Below are positions 8,136 to 15,594 of a stretch of 18,694 bases of DNA, piece after piece; the first letter of the stretch is position 1; every line of letters starts with the position of its first letter. The DNA is taken from the NCBI GenBank assembly GCA_047631095.1, contig JBLHZD010000037.1, positions 1-18,694 on the forward strand, written 5' to 3'. Under the pieces are notes generated by a model. The model was not told the origin of the DNA. It saw only the letters and a list, made by a program, of their open reading frames with translations, and ran no database searches. The stretch is from JABJJH01 sp047631095 (GTDB lineage: Bacteria; Pseudomonadota; Alphaproteobacteria; UBA8366; GCA-2717185). A program made the position numbers and the translations under genes.

Positions 8136-8588
8136 ATGCGCATTGCTCTTTATCAACCTGACATTCCGCAAAACACCGGCGCAATTCTTCGATTAGCCGC
8201 ATGTTTTGGCGTCGACGCCGATATTATCGAACCCTGTGGATTTGTCTGGTCGAACCGACAATTTCGGCGGGCGGGCATGGACTATATCGACCAGGCGTCG
8301 ATCCACCGGCATACGTCCTGGGATCAATACCTGAGCGACAACACATCCCGCCTGCTCCTCCTGACCACCAAAGGCGACGTGGCGCACACCGATTTTTCAT
8401 TTCAGACGAACGACACGCTTCTTGTCGGGCGTGAAAGCGCCGGCGCGCCGTCAGAAGTTCACGATGCGGCGGATTCCTGCCTGCGGATTCCCCTTCAACC
8501 AAACGCGCGGTCGTTGAATGTTGCGCTCTGCGTCGCGATGGTGTTGGGTGAGGCGCTTCGGCAAACGGACGGGTTTCCAAAGTTATAG
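8136..8588 (+). CDS. trmL: tRNA (cytidine(34)-2'-O)-methyltransferase
   Basis: TrmL is a small SPOUT-class enzyme that uses S-adenosylmethionine to 2'-O-methylate the wobble base of two leucine tRNAs. The 150 residues match the family length. The three conserved SPOUT segments are present: PQNTGAILR at 11-19 after the YQPDI strand, LLVGRESAGAP at 95-105, and IPLQPNARSLNVALCVAMV at 118-136, which forms the trefoil knot that binds AdoMet. The ATG at 8136 is where homology begins (MRIALYQPDIPQN). The ribosome site is weak. It is followed at 54 bases by hemF in the same direction, so the two may be co-transcribed. Confidence 0.95.
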   Translation: MRIALYQPDIPQNTGAILRLAACFGVDADIIEPCGFVWSNRQFRRAGMDYIDQASIHRHTSWDQYLSDNTSRLLLLTTKGDVAHTDFSFQTNDTLLVGRESAGAPSEVHDAADSCLRIPLQPNARSLNVALCVAMVLGEALRQTDGFPKL

Positions 8589-8642
8589 CGGCGCCGCACA
8601 AATCGTGGCCCGAAACAGCGCAATTATACGAAACAGGCGAAG

Positions 8643-9509
8643 ATGACCGACATACATAAACAAAAAGCAACGGCGTGGTTCGGGTCCTTGAGAGACCAGA
8701 TCTGCGCTTCTTTCGAAAGCATCGAAGACGATTTGAGCGGAACGTACAGCGACCGGGCGCCGGCGCGGTTCGAACGCACCGAATGGGAGCGCCCGCAAAA
8801 CGACGATAAGGGCGGCATTCAAGGCGGTGGCGGCGTAATGTCGGTCATGAAGGGACGTGTTTTCGAAAAAGTCGGCGTTAACGTCTCCGCCGTGTCGGGA
8901 GAATTTTCGGAAGATTTTCGCAAGGAAATACCCGGCGCCGCGGAAGATGGGCGCTTTTGGGCCGCGGGCATCTCCCTGGTCGCCCATATGCACTCCCCGC
9001 TGGTCCCCGCCGTACATATGAATACGCGCCATATTATCACGTCCAAGCATTGGTTTGGCGGCGGCGCCGACTTAACGCCCATGACGCCGAACGACGCCGA
9101 CACGAAACAATTCCACAACGGCTTTCGCGACGCCTGCGACCGCCACGGGGACGACTATTACGACCGGTTCAAAAAATGGTGCGATGAGTATTTCTTTTTG
9201 AAACACCGCAACGAATCGCGCGGCGTCGGCGGCATTTTTTACGATTATGTCGACACGGATGATTGGGATGCGGATTTTGCGTTTACACGCGATGTCGGTC
9301 AGACGTTTCTGAACACCTATCCCGAGATCGTCCGAGCCCATATGAACGAGCCCTGGACGGCGGCGCAACGTTTACACCAATTGGAGCGACGGGGCCGTTA
9401 CGTGGAGTTTAATCTTCTATATGATCGAGGCACCCGGTTTGGTCTGATGACCGGCGGCAACACGGACGCCATTTTGATGTCCATGCCGCCGGAAGCCAGA
9501 TGGCCCTAG
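8643..9509 (+). CDS. hemF: Oxygen-dependent coproporphyrinogen III oxidase
   Basis: HemF is a cytosolic enzyme that decarboxylates two propionates of coproporphyrinogen III with O2, giving protoporphyrinogen IX in haem synthesis. Visible family segments are GGGGVMSVMKG near the N-terminus, FEKVGVNVSAVSGEF, the MNTRHI and WFGGGADLTPM segments, KKWCDEYFFLKHRNE, RGVGGIFYDY, and RRGRYVEFNLLYDRGTRFGL. The 288-residue protein stops at MPPEARWP. Gammaproteobacterial HemF continues for about 20 more residues, but as I recall alphaproteobacterial forms end here, so I do not call it truncated. The start at 8643 follows AGGCGAAG. Its presence opposite petABC fits an aerobic, haem-demanding respiratory chain. 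Confidence 0.96.
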   Translation: MTDIHKQKATAWFGSLRDQICASFESIEDDLSGTYSDRAPARFERTEWERPQNDDKGGIQGGGGVMSVMKGRVFEKVGVNVSAVSGEFSEDFRKEIPGAAEDGRFWAAGISLVAHMHSPLVPAVHMNTRHIITSKHWFGGGADLTPMTPNDADTKQFHNGFRDACDRHGDDYYDRFKKWCDEYFFLKHRNESRGVGGIFYDYVDTDDWDADFAFTRDVGQTFLNTYPEIVRAHMNEPWTAAQRLHQLERRGRYVEFNLLYDRGTRFGLMTGGNTDAILMSMPPEARWP

Positions 9510-9534
9510 GGGACAAAGTCAGGGGGACTTAAGA

Positions 9535-10080
9535 ATGACGCCGAAATTTACCCGAAGCTTTTTAGCGATCGCGTTGATATGGGGTTTCGCATCCACAGCG
9601 AAAGCCGCCGATCTGTCCATCGCCGCATTTTTTGGCGTATTTCAGGGCAGCGGGGTCGCGGAAAACGCCGACAGCCTCTATTTTGGAACGACTGTTCGTG
9701 ATTTGGATGTCGAGATCGGCCCCGAATCGTCCAGCGATGCATTTTACGTAAAGTGGACCACCATCATTCGCGGCGGTGGCGATCCGAATAACCCGAATGT
9801 TCGCCGCAAGACCCAAAACGTTGTATTCAAGGACGCCAATCAGACAGGCGTCTTTCGTGGCGAAGGCTCCGGCGACCCGTTAAACGGCGCACCTTATATA
9901 TGGGCGCGTATTTCCGGCCAAACCCTGACAATTTATATCATGACCATCAACAAGTCGGGCGGCTACAATATGCAAAGCTACGCGCGCACTTTGAACGCCT
10001 ATGGCATGGATCTGGTCTTTCGGCGGATTCGCGATGGCGAGCCTGTCCGACAAGCCAGCGCAAAACTTACGAAACGCTAG
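9535..10080 (+). CDS. Secreted or periplasmic protein of unknown function
   Basis: I do not recognise this 181-residue protein. It has a clear signal peptide (hydrophobic FLAIALIWGFAS, cleavage likely after AKA at 22-24). The mature part has alternating hydrophobic residues, suggesting a beta-rich fold (YVKWTTIIRGGGD, TGVFRGEGSGD, IWARISGQTLTIYIMTI), and a basic C-terminus. There are no cysteines, lipobox or membrane helices after the signal. A GGGGGA ribosome site stands eight bases before the ATG, which supports a real gene. It lies 25 bases after hemF and may be its operon partner. Its last 14 bases overlap the convergent nfeD end. Confidence 0.8.
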   Translation: MTPKFTRSFLAIALIWGFASTAKAADLSIAAFFGVFQGSGVAENADSLYFGTTVRDLDVEIGPESSSDAFYVKWTTIIRGGGDPNNPNVRRKTQNVVFKDANQTGVFRGEGSGDPLNGAPYIWARISGQTLTIYIMTINKSGGYNMQSYARTLNAYGMDLVFRRIRDGEPVRQASAKLTKR

Positions 10081-10552
10081 GTTCGCGCGCCGTCGGATCA
10101 TACGGCTCAACCGTCAACATGACGCCATTGACCCCGGTCACGCGGACTTTGGCGCCCATGTCGAGTTCCGGCCCCTCGATCTTCCACATCGTGTCATCGA
10201 CATGCAAGTTGCCGCGACCGTCTACAATCGGCGCCGCCAGGGTGAAAATCCGGTCAATATATTGCGTGCCCCGTCGATTTAGCGTTGGCCGGTCTGTCGC
10301 AATTGGGTTGCTGCGCAAATACCGCCGGGCGACAAATACACTGAGGACGGACAGCGCGGAGAATAGCAAAAGCTGATAACGCCATTCAATGTCTGGCCAA
10401 ACGAACACGCCGACGCCGACAACAAACGCCGCCACGCCCATCCACAAAAAAATCGCGCCCGGCGCAAAAATTTCCAGAACCACCAACAGGACGCCAAAGA
10501 TTCCCCAGCCCCAATGCCGGGCGTTCTCCAGCCAGGTCAGAAATTCAGGCAT
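10067..10552 (-). CDS. nfeD: NfeD-family membrane protein, partner of the SPFH protein upstream
   Basis: The 161-residue protein has a hydrophobic N-terminal half with two or three membrane helices (about 14-36, 37-55, 60-78). They include FGVLLVVLEIFAPGAIFLW, a composition typical of short NfeD proteins, and are followed by a soluble beta-barrel (OB-fold) tail (about 95-150; ending VTGVNGVMLTVEPYDP). NfeD proteins are encoded next to stomatin/prohibitin-type proteins and are thought to act with them in membrane microdomain organisation. I chose the ATG at 10552 because GGGGG precedes it. A TTG at 10564 would add four residues. It starts within 16 bases of the qmcA stop, so the two are surely co-expressed. 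Confidence 0.92.
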   Translation of the reverse strand: MPEFLTWLENARHWGWGIFGVLLVVLEIFAPGAIFLWMGVAAFVVGVGVFVWPDIEWRYQLLLFSALSVLSVFVARRYLRSNPIATDRPTLNRRGTQYIDRIFTLAAPIVDGRGNLHVDDTMWKIEGPELDMGAKVRVTGVNGVMLTVEPYDPTAREPSVS

Positions 10553-10565
10553 CACATCCCCCAAC

Positions 10566-11558
10566 TCATGAATTCTCCCATGGTCCGGATGCTGATCCCG
10601 ACTCCGAACCTGGCGCCGTTGGCGTATCGCCCTGCTTCTGATCCTTCAGCGCATCTTGCACCAGCGCGCCGATTCCACCGATGGCGCCCAGCACGCCGGA
10701 CGCTTCGAGCGGCATGAACACCAGTTTCTGATTTGGCGATTCCGCAAAACGTCCAAGGGTTTCAATATATTTCTGCGCTACGAAATAATTTATGGCCTGA
10801 ACATTGCCCTGGGCGATCGCCAAAGACACCATTTCCGTCGCTTTCGCTTCCGCCTCCGCCAAGCGTTCGCGCGCTTCCGCATCACGAAGGGCTGCTTCCT
10901 TACGACCCTCCGCATCCAGAATAGCACCCTGTTTTTCGCCTTCTGCGCGAAGAATTTCCGCCGCTCGGAAGCCTTCCGCCTCCAGAATATTCGCGCGCTT
11001 GTCTCGTTCCGCCTTCATTTGTCGCGCCATGGCGTCGACCAAATCGCGCGGTGGCGCAATATCCTTAATCTCGATGCGGGTAATCTTGACGCCCCATGGC
11101 GATGTCGCTTCATCGACAACCGATAGTAATCGGCTGTTTATCTCATCGCGCTTCGACAGCAATTCATCCAGATCCATCGACCCCATCACCGTACGGATAT
11201 TGGTCATGGTGAGATTAAGCGTCGCAATCTCCAGTTGATTGACCTCATAACTGGCCTTCGCGGCGTCCAGTATCTGAAAAAACACGACGCCGTCGACCGC
11301 AACCATCGCGTTGTCCCGCGTAATAATTTCCTGCGTTGGAACATCCATGACCTGTTCCATCATGTTCATCCTGTGGCCGATCCGGTCGATAATCGGCACG
11401 ATGAAATGCAGCCCTGGTTGCAGGGTTTTCGTGTATCGCCCAAACCGTTCAACAGTGGATTCCATGCCTTGGGGAATGACCTTCACCCCGGCGAAAACCA
11501 TAACCACGGCGAGAATAACGACGGCGAATACAAAGATCGTAAATTCACTGACAATCAT
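10566..11558 (-). CDS. qmcA: SPFH/stomatin-like membrane protease-associated protein (QmcA type)
   Basis: The 330-residue protein has one N-terminal membrane helix (about 5-25) and then the SPFH/band-7 domain with hallmark segments VIPQGMESTVERFGRY and LQPGLHFIVPI. A long charged alanine/glutamate-rich coiled coil follows (about 175-250; RANILEAEGFRAAEILRAEG) before a low-complexity C-terminus (GDTPTAPGSESGSASGP). Homologues form large membrane-bound oligomers; E. coli QmcA is functionally linked to FtsH/HtpX membrane quality control. ATG 11558 follows GGAGGGG at seven bases. It is first in a two-gene unit with nfeD. Assignment to the family is firm; the exact physiological role here is inferred. 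Confidence 0.94.
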   Translation of the reverse strand: MIVSEFTIFVFAVVILAVVMVFAGVKVIPQGMESTVERFGRYTKTLQPGLHFIVPIIDRIGHRMNMMEQVMDVPTQEIITRDNAMVAVDGVVFFQILDAAKASYEVNQLEIATLNLTMTNIRTVMGSMDLDELLSKRDEINSRLLSVVDEATSPWGVKITRIEIKDIAPPRDLVDAMARQMKAERDKRANILEAEGFRAAEILRAEGEKQGAILDAEGRKEAALRDAEARERLAEAEAKATEMVSLAIAQGNVQAINYFVAQKYIETLGRFAESPNQKLVFMPLEASGVLGAIGGIGALVQDALKDQKQGDTPTAPGSESGSASGPWENS

Positions 11559-11582
11559 GGCCTTACCCCTCCAGTTTCAAGT

Positions 11583-11610
11583 CTATTACCTAAGCACTAA
11601 CCCGTAATAG
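11583..11610. repeat. 7-bp inverted repeat in the qmcA-cca gap
   Basis: CTATTAC at 11583-11589 is the reverse complement of GTAATAG at 11604-11610, with a 14-base spacer. It lies 25 to 52 bases upstream of the qmcA start, where a promoter or operator for the qmcA-nfeD pair would be. It could equally be a chance match. The same 84-base gap must also hold the end of the cca transcript. A short GC palindrome at about 11630-11642 has no T run, so no strong terminator is visible. Confidence 0.35.
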
Positions 11611-11642
11611 TCAACATGTACGCTCATGCCTCGCGCAGCGCG

Positions 11643-12890
11643 CTAATTTTCTGACCGCGAGACCAGCGTCTTCAGGTATCGCAGGCACGCCGCCCGGTCG
11701 GCTTTGAAATCACCCTCGACCCACCAGGTTTCGACACGCCGGAGCAAATCTCCCACCAGCGCCCCCGGCGGGACGCCTTCCGATAATATATCGCCGCCCG
11801 TCATCGGCAGAGCGTGCGTCGGAGCCGCATCAATGACCGCAAGAACGTCACGCCACTTGCGATCCTGGGCCTCGTCCTCGAAATCGTCTTGCGCCCACGC
11901 CATAAGGGCGAGTTCGCGCGACAAGCGGGATCCAAATCGATAAATTTTACGATGAACCGCTGCTGCCGTCATATCGCTCTGGAGCGCACCGGCGCCACGC
12001 TGCAATTGTAACAGAAAATCACGATCCGCATTGGATAGCTTCAACCGTCGCGCAATATCGCGAACACGCTCGGTTCCTGGTGGCGACAGCGCAAAAAGGC
12101 GCCGCACAGGATCAACAGACCCGGCCTTCGCCTCCACCTTCACAAGCCGCGCCATCCTTTCAAGGTCGCCGGTGTGACCGATCACATGAGGCAACACCCC
12201 GTCGTCGCGCATCATATCCAGAACCGGCCCAGGATCCGGCGCGGCCAATAATTTGAGAAACTCGGCGCGGATGCGCTCGGCGGATAATCGTTCGATATCC
12301 GGCGCCCGATCGCGACACGCCGCGCGCGCCGCCGCATCGGCGGGCGGACGGCCAAAATGAGCGAAAAACCGATAATAGCGAAGAAGCCGAAGAACATCTT
12401 CATCAATGCGCATCGCAGCGTCGCCAACGAACCGTACACAGCCCTGTTTCAAATCATTGGCGCCGCCAAACGAGTCATGAACCGTACCGTCCATCTCCAG
12501 CGAAAGGGCGTTGAAGGTAAAGTCCCGTCGCGCAGCATCGGCGATCCAGTCCGTCGTGAATTCGACCTTGGCGTGGCGCCCGTCCGTTTCAACGTCCTGG
12601 CGCAAGGTCGTAATTTCAAACGTCGCCGCCCCCACCAAAACCAAGACCGTACCATGGTCGAGCCCGATGGGAACCGTCTTGAACCCCGCCTCTTTCATGA
12701 TTGCCATAACGCGCGTAGGTTCAGCACTGGTCGCGATATCAATGTCATTAACCGTGCGGCCCACCAACAGGTCGCGAACACACCCGCCCACAAAGCGCGC
12801 TTGCGCACCGCCGGTCTGTAATTTTTCAAAGACCGCCCTGGTCTCCGGCGCCGTCATCCAGGATTGGGGTGGAATACGGAGCGCTGCCAC
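11643..12890 (-). CDS. cca: CCA-adding tRNA nucleotidyltransferase
   Basis: This enzyme adds or repairs the 3' CCA of tRNAs. The 415-residue protein shows the class II polymerase head: FVGGCVRDLLVGRTVNDIDI with the two metal-binding aspartates in DID, the flexible RRDFTFNAL motif, and RIDEDVLRLLRYYRFFAHFG followed by ERLSAERIRAEFLKLL. These are nucleotide- and RNA-binding segments of the neck/body. No HD phosphohydrolase motif is evident in the C-terminal part. The start is a GTG at 12890 with AGGA eight bases upstream; no ATG fits better. It is the last gene of the DUF1285-Nudix-DUF6111-cca cluster, 48 bases after DUF6111. Confidence 0.95.
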   Translation of the reverse strand: MAALRIPPQSWMTAPETRAVFEKLQTGGAQARFVGGCVRDLLVGRTVNDIDIATSAEPTRVMAIMKEAGFKTVPIGLDHGTVLVLVGAATFEITTLRQDVETDGRHAKVEFTTDWIADAARRDFTFNALSLEMDGTVHDSFGGANDLKQGCVRFVGDAAMRIDEDVLRLLRYYRFFAHFGRPPADAAARAACRDRAPDIERLSAERIRAEFLKLLAAPDPGPVLDMMRDDGVLPHVIGHTGDLERMARLVKVEAKAGSVDPVRRLFALSPPGTERVRDIARRLKLSNADRDFLLQLQRGAGALQSDMTAAAVHRKIYRFGSRLSRELALMAWAQDDFEDEAQDRKWRDVLAVIDAAPTHALPMTGGDILSEGVPPGALVGDLLRRVETWWVEGDFKADRAACLRYLKTLVSRSEN

Positions 12891-12920
12891 CAGAAAATTC
12901 CTATCGATTTTAAGGGTCCA

Positions 12921-12935
12921 GCCGTTTGAAACGGC
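12921..12935. repeat. Short hairpin between the DUF6111 gene and cca
   Basis: GCCGTTT and AAACGGC form a perfect palindrome around one G, so it can fold as a 5-bp stem with a 5-base loop. It begins a few bases after the DUF6111 stop and about 30 bases before the cca GTG start. There is no T run, so it is at most a weak attenuator, an RNA-processing site, or chance. Confidence 0.35.
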
Positions 12936-12938
12936 CCG

Positions 12939-13220
12939 TTAACGCATCCGTCCGGGAACGATTTTACCGTCTTCCATGTGAGGCGGATGATAGTCACCGT
13001 CGACGCCTTCAACGCCAACCGTCGCGAGCGCAATCAATGTAATCGCCATCATGGCGCAGCCGGTGATAATCAGCCATGTCCACGGCAATTCTTCCCAGGC
13101 GGACGGCGTTCGGCCTTCAATTTCAGCCAAAGCGCGACGTTTCGCGAAGTACCACCAGATAAAGTAGACGATGAATGGCGCGGCGAGTGGCAGGCCAATG
13201 GTGAGAAGATGGCGTATCAT
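12939..13220 (-). CDS. DUF6111-like small membrane protein
   Basis: The 93-residue protein has two hydrophobic segments (about 4-24, rich in LPLAAPFIVYFIWWYF, and about 48-70, WLIITGCAMMAITLIALATV), joined by a basic-to-acidic loop containing EIEGRTPSAWEELPW. A polar tail ends HPPHMEDGKIVPGRMR. I believe this matches the alphaproteobacterial DUF6111 family by size, layout and position between a Nudix gene and cca, but its function is unknown. Its ATG overlaps the stop of the upstream Nudix gene in an ATGA arrangement, which implies translational coupling. Confidence 0.85.
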   Translation of the reverse strand: MIRHLLTIGLPLAAPFIVYFIWWYFAKRRALAEIEGRTPSAWEELPWTWLIITGCAMMAITLIALATVGVEGVDGDYHPPHMEDGKIVPGRMR

Positions 13221-13843
13221 GACCGATTCAATACCGTCGATAAGTTCACTAGCATCCCCGCCGTTGCGCCCCAGATATAATATCCATTATAGGGCATTTC
13301 ATAAAAAGAGCGCTCCACCCCGTCATGCATCCGTGACGTCAGTTTATGATTCGACGTATCCAGGAAAAAAGATAACGGCGCTTCAAAAACTTCCGCCACT
13401 TCAAACGAGTCGGCCTTCAGTTCAAACGGCGGCTGCACGATACCAACGACCGGCGCGACCTGATATCCCGAACGGACGATATAATAATCCAGGCGTCCAA
13501 CGATCTCGACATGGTCAGCGCTCAGCCCGACCTCTTCTTCCGTTTCCCGCAACGCGGTGGCTTCATGGCTATCATCTTCCGGCTCCGCGCGACCGCCAGG
13601 GAAGCTGACTTGCCCCGCATGATCGCGGAGATGGTCGGTCCGTTGCGTCAACAACACCGTCATGCCGCCGGGTCGATCCACCAACGGCACCAGAACCGAG
13701 GCCGGGATCAAATCCTCACGGGGGCGCATGGACGGGTTTAATACATGGTCGCCGCCCAGCGCCGCTGAGCGGTTGGTCACTTCACCACGCGCACGGCGTT
13801 CTTCATCCGCTCGAATTCTCGATGCAATCAGACTTCGGTCCAC
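13217..13843 (-). CDS. CoA pyrophosphatase, Nudix hydrolase of the NudL type
   Basis: The 208-residue Nudix hydrolase has the extended signature of CoA/acyl-CoA pyrophosphatases before the catalytic box: LLTQRTDHLRDHAGQVSFPG at about 64-83. The Nudix box proper follows (GG at 83-84, D91, then RETEEEVGL at 99-107). The glutamates of REtxEE bind the catalytic metal. Family members cleave CoA or its derivatives to 4'-phosphopantetheine and 3',5'-ADP. The start is a GTG at 13843 with GAGG about six bases upstream; an internal ATG would remove the N-terminal helix. It lies 39 bases after DUF1285 and overlaps the DUF6111 start by four bases. Substrate preference is inferred from the motif. Confidence 0.92.
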   Translation of the reverse strand: MDRSLIASRIRADEERRARGEVTNRSAALGGDHVLNPSMRPREDLIPASVLVPLVDRPGGMTVLLTQRTDHLRDHAGQVSFPGGRAEPEDDSHEATALRETEEEVGLSADHVEIVGRLDYYIVRSGYQVAPVVGIVQPPFELKADSFEVAEVFEAPLSFFLDTSNHKLTSRMHDGVERSFYEMPYNGYYIWGATAGMLVNLSTVLNRS

Positions 13844-13882
13844 AATTCCCTCAATTCAATCGGTCGCAAATTTAATATGTCG

Positions 13883-14404
13883 CTATTCTATCGCGCCTAG
13901 TGGAAAGAATACATCGTCGCTCCAAACGCCAATAGCCGCGACGCCATCCCTTTCGGTTTCTTCCGCCATTTCCACCAACTCATAAAACGCCGGACGGAGA
14001 ATCAGCGCCTCCAGATTGTCTCTCACCATTATATATGGGGACGGTTCCCTGGTTTTGGAGTCAAAAGCCATGCGCAAGGCATGTGATTGGTCCAACGTCA
14101 CGGTTTCATCCAGGTTTGTGCGGAACGTGATGCGTTGCGCACGCCCCGCGCCCGCAACATTAACTTCAACGGCGACAAACGGCGCGTCGTCTACGATAAT
14201 TTTTCCGCGTTCCACCGGCGTTTGCAGCCAGAAATCACCATCCTGGTCCCGCTTTAGAACAGTCGAAAACAGTTTGACCAACGGCATTCGGTTGATTGGC
14301 GTACCTTGGTAGTACCAAACCCCATCCCGCGCGATTCGGATATCAAATCGCGCATTTTCAGCCGCCTTTAACTGATCCAGTCCAGGAGTATCTTTTTCGA
14401 TCAT
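13883..14404 (-). CDS. DUF1285 family protein
   Basis: The 173-residue soluble protein has no signal peptide or membrane helix. The segments DIRIARDGVWYYQGTPINR, LVKLFSTVLKRDQDGDFWL and TPVERGKIIVDDAPFVAVE are the recognisable core of DUF1285, a proteobacterial family with no established biochemical role to my knowledge. The acidic C-terminus ends GVWSDDVFFPLGAIE. It starts at an ATG (14404) and heads the leftward cluster DUF1285-Nudix-DUF6111-cca. It is divergent from moxR, the arrangement I associate with many alphaproteobacteria. Confidence 0.9.
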   Translation of the reverse strand: MIEKDTPGLDQLKAAENARFDIRIARDGVWYYQGTPINRMPLVKLFSTVLKRDQDGDFWLQTPVERGKIIVDDAPFVAVEVNVAGAGRAQRITFRTNLDETVTLDQSHALRMAFDSKTREPSPYIMVRDNLEALILRPAFYELVEMAEETERDGVAAIGVWSDDVFFPLGAIE

Positions 14405-14501
14405 TTTTCCGAGATTCGCCTATTTCAAGGGTTGCGCGAAAATCGTCACGCCACCATCCTTACAAGAAGCATCCGGTCTTGCAACACTGGGAAGGTATGC
14501 G
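14405..14501. promoter_or_regulatory. Divergent promoter region between DUF1285 and moxR
   Basis: These 97 bases are the only space for the promoters of both the leftward DUF1285 cluster and the rightward moxR operon. The moxR ribosome site GGGAAGG lies at 14489-14495. A three-codon frame, ATG CGT TGA, occurs at 14497-14505 and overlaps the moxR TTG start. I see no confident -35/-10 pair. Confidence 0.5.
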
Positions 14502-15530
14502 TTGAACACTTCGGAAAACAAGATGGAAATTGGATCAGCGCCAATCGCTGAGGACTCAGGGTTAGTCGCCGAGATCGAAGAAACGGGCCGCTTGCTGGCG
14601 CGGGCGCGGGAGAGCGTCGGGCGCGTCATTTTCGGTCAGTCGGCGATCATCGACCTGAGCCTGATCACCCTGCTATCCGGGGGGCACGCGCTCCTGATTG
14701 GCGTTCCTGGATTAGGCAAAACCCGACTGGTCGAAGCGCTGGGGCGGGTTCTTGGATTACAGGACAGTCGCATTCAATTTACGCCGGACCTTATGCCCGC
14801 CGATATCTTGGGATCGGAAGTGCTGGAGGAAACCGGCGACGGCTCCCGCTCTTTTCGGTTTCTCAAGGGTCCAATATTCTGTCAGCTCCTGATGGCGGAT
14901 GAAATAAATCGCGCCAGCCCGCGCACCCAATCCGCCCTGTTGCAGGCGATGCAGGAAGACCGCGTAACTGTCGCGGGCGAAAACCACCCGCTCCCCCAAC
15001 CCTTCCATGTGCTCGCCACCCAGAACCCGCTGGAGCAGGAAGGCACCTATCCCCTGCCGGAAGCCCAGTTGGATCGATTCCTGATGGAAATTAATATTGG
15101 CTATCCCGATGATGGCGCAGAGCGACGCATGATGTTGGCGACGACCGGTATCCGTGAGGATCAGGTAGAAACGGTCTTCGACGGCGATAAATTAATCCAG
15201 GCGCAGCGGCTGGTTCGTAAAATTCCGGTCGGTGAAAGCGTTGTCGGCGCCATTTTGCACATCGTGCGCGCCGGACGCCCCGAATCCAGCGATATCAGCG
15301 CCATCGTCGAAAATGTGTCCTGGGGCCCCGGTCCCCGCGCCAGTCAGGCGCTTATGCTGGCGTGTCGAGCCCGCGCCCTTCTCGATGGACGCCTTGCGCC
15401 GTCGGTCGAGGATGTTCTGGCGCTGGCCAAACCAGTGTTGCGCCATCGCATGGCGTTGAACTTTGTCGCACGCACGGAAGGCACCACCGTCGACATGATC
15501 ATCGACCAGCTTTGCGAACCGCTTCGATGA
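14502..15530 (+). CDS. MoxR-family AAA+ ATPase
   Basis: MoxR ATPases are chaperone-like and help assemble or activate partner proteins, commonly vWA-domain proteins encoded next door. The 342-residue protein has Walker A GVPGLGKT at 67-74, Walker B LLMADE at 129-134 followed by INRASPRTQSALLQAMQE, a sensor-1 LATQNPLEQEGTYPLPEAQ segment at about 171-189, and DRFLM. The TTG at 14502 has GGGAAGG six bases upstream. An ATG at 14523 (MEIGSAPIAED) is the alternative and has only a weak GGAA upstream. DUF58 and BatA/DUF4159 genes follow in the same direction, giving the standard MoxR operon. Confidence 0.95.
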   Translation: MNTSENKMEIGSAPIAEDSGLVAEIEETGRLLARARESVGRVIFGQSAIIDLSLITLLSGGHALLIGVPGLGKTRLVEALGRVLGLQDSRIQFTPDLMPADILGSEVLEETGDGSRSFRFLKGPIFCQLLMADEINRASPRTQSALLQAMQEDRVTVAGENHPLPQPFHVLATQNPLEQEGTYPLPEAQLDRFLMEINIGYPDDGAERRMMLATTGIREDQVETVFDGDKLIQAQRLVRKIPVGESVVGAILHIVRAGRPESSDISAIVENVSWGPGPRASQALMLACRARALLDGRLAPSVEDVLALAKPVLRHRMALNFVARTEGTTVDMIIDQLCEPLR

Positions 15531-15584
15531 TACCGGTCACTGATTGCGCCATGTCGTGCTATCGCATTGCCGCTTTGCCGCATC

Positions 15585-15589
15585 AGGGG
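15585..15589 (+). promoter_or_regulatory. Ribosome binding site that fixes the DUF58 start
   Basis: AGGGG lies five bases before ATG 15595. The frame could extend upstream to a TTG at 15544, which would add 17 residues (CRFAASGV and others) with no family resemblance, so this site favours the internal ATG. Confidence 0.7.
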
Positions 15590-15594
15590 TCAAG

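Noticed and set aside
9480..9509. HemF truncated at its C-terminus
   Set aside because: It lacks the tail seen in E. coli HemF, but alphaproteobacterial forms as I recall end at this PP..RWP motif, and the following sequence encodes no tail in any frame.
10656..11238. Long plus-strand frames opposite qmcA
   Set aside because: They are antisense to a well-supported SPFH gene, rich in arginine and serine, and show no domain.
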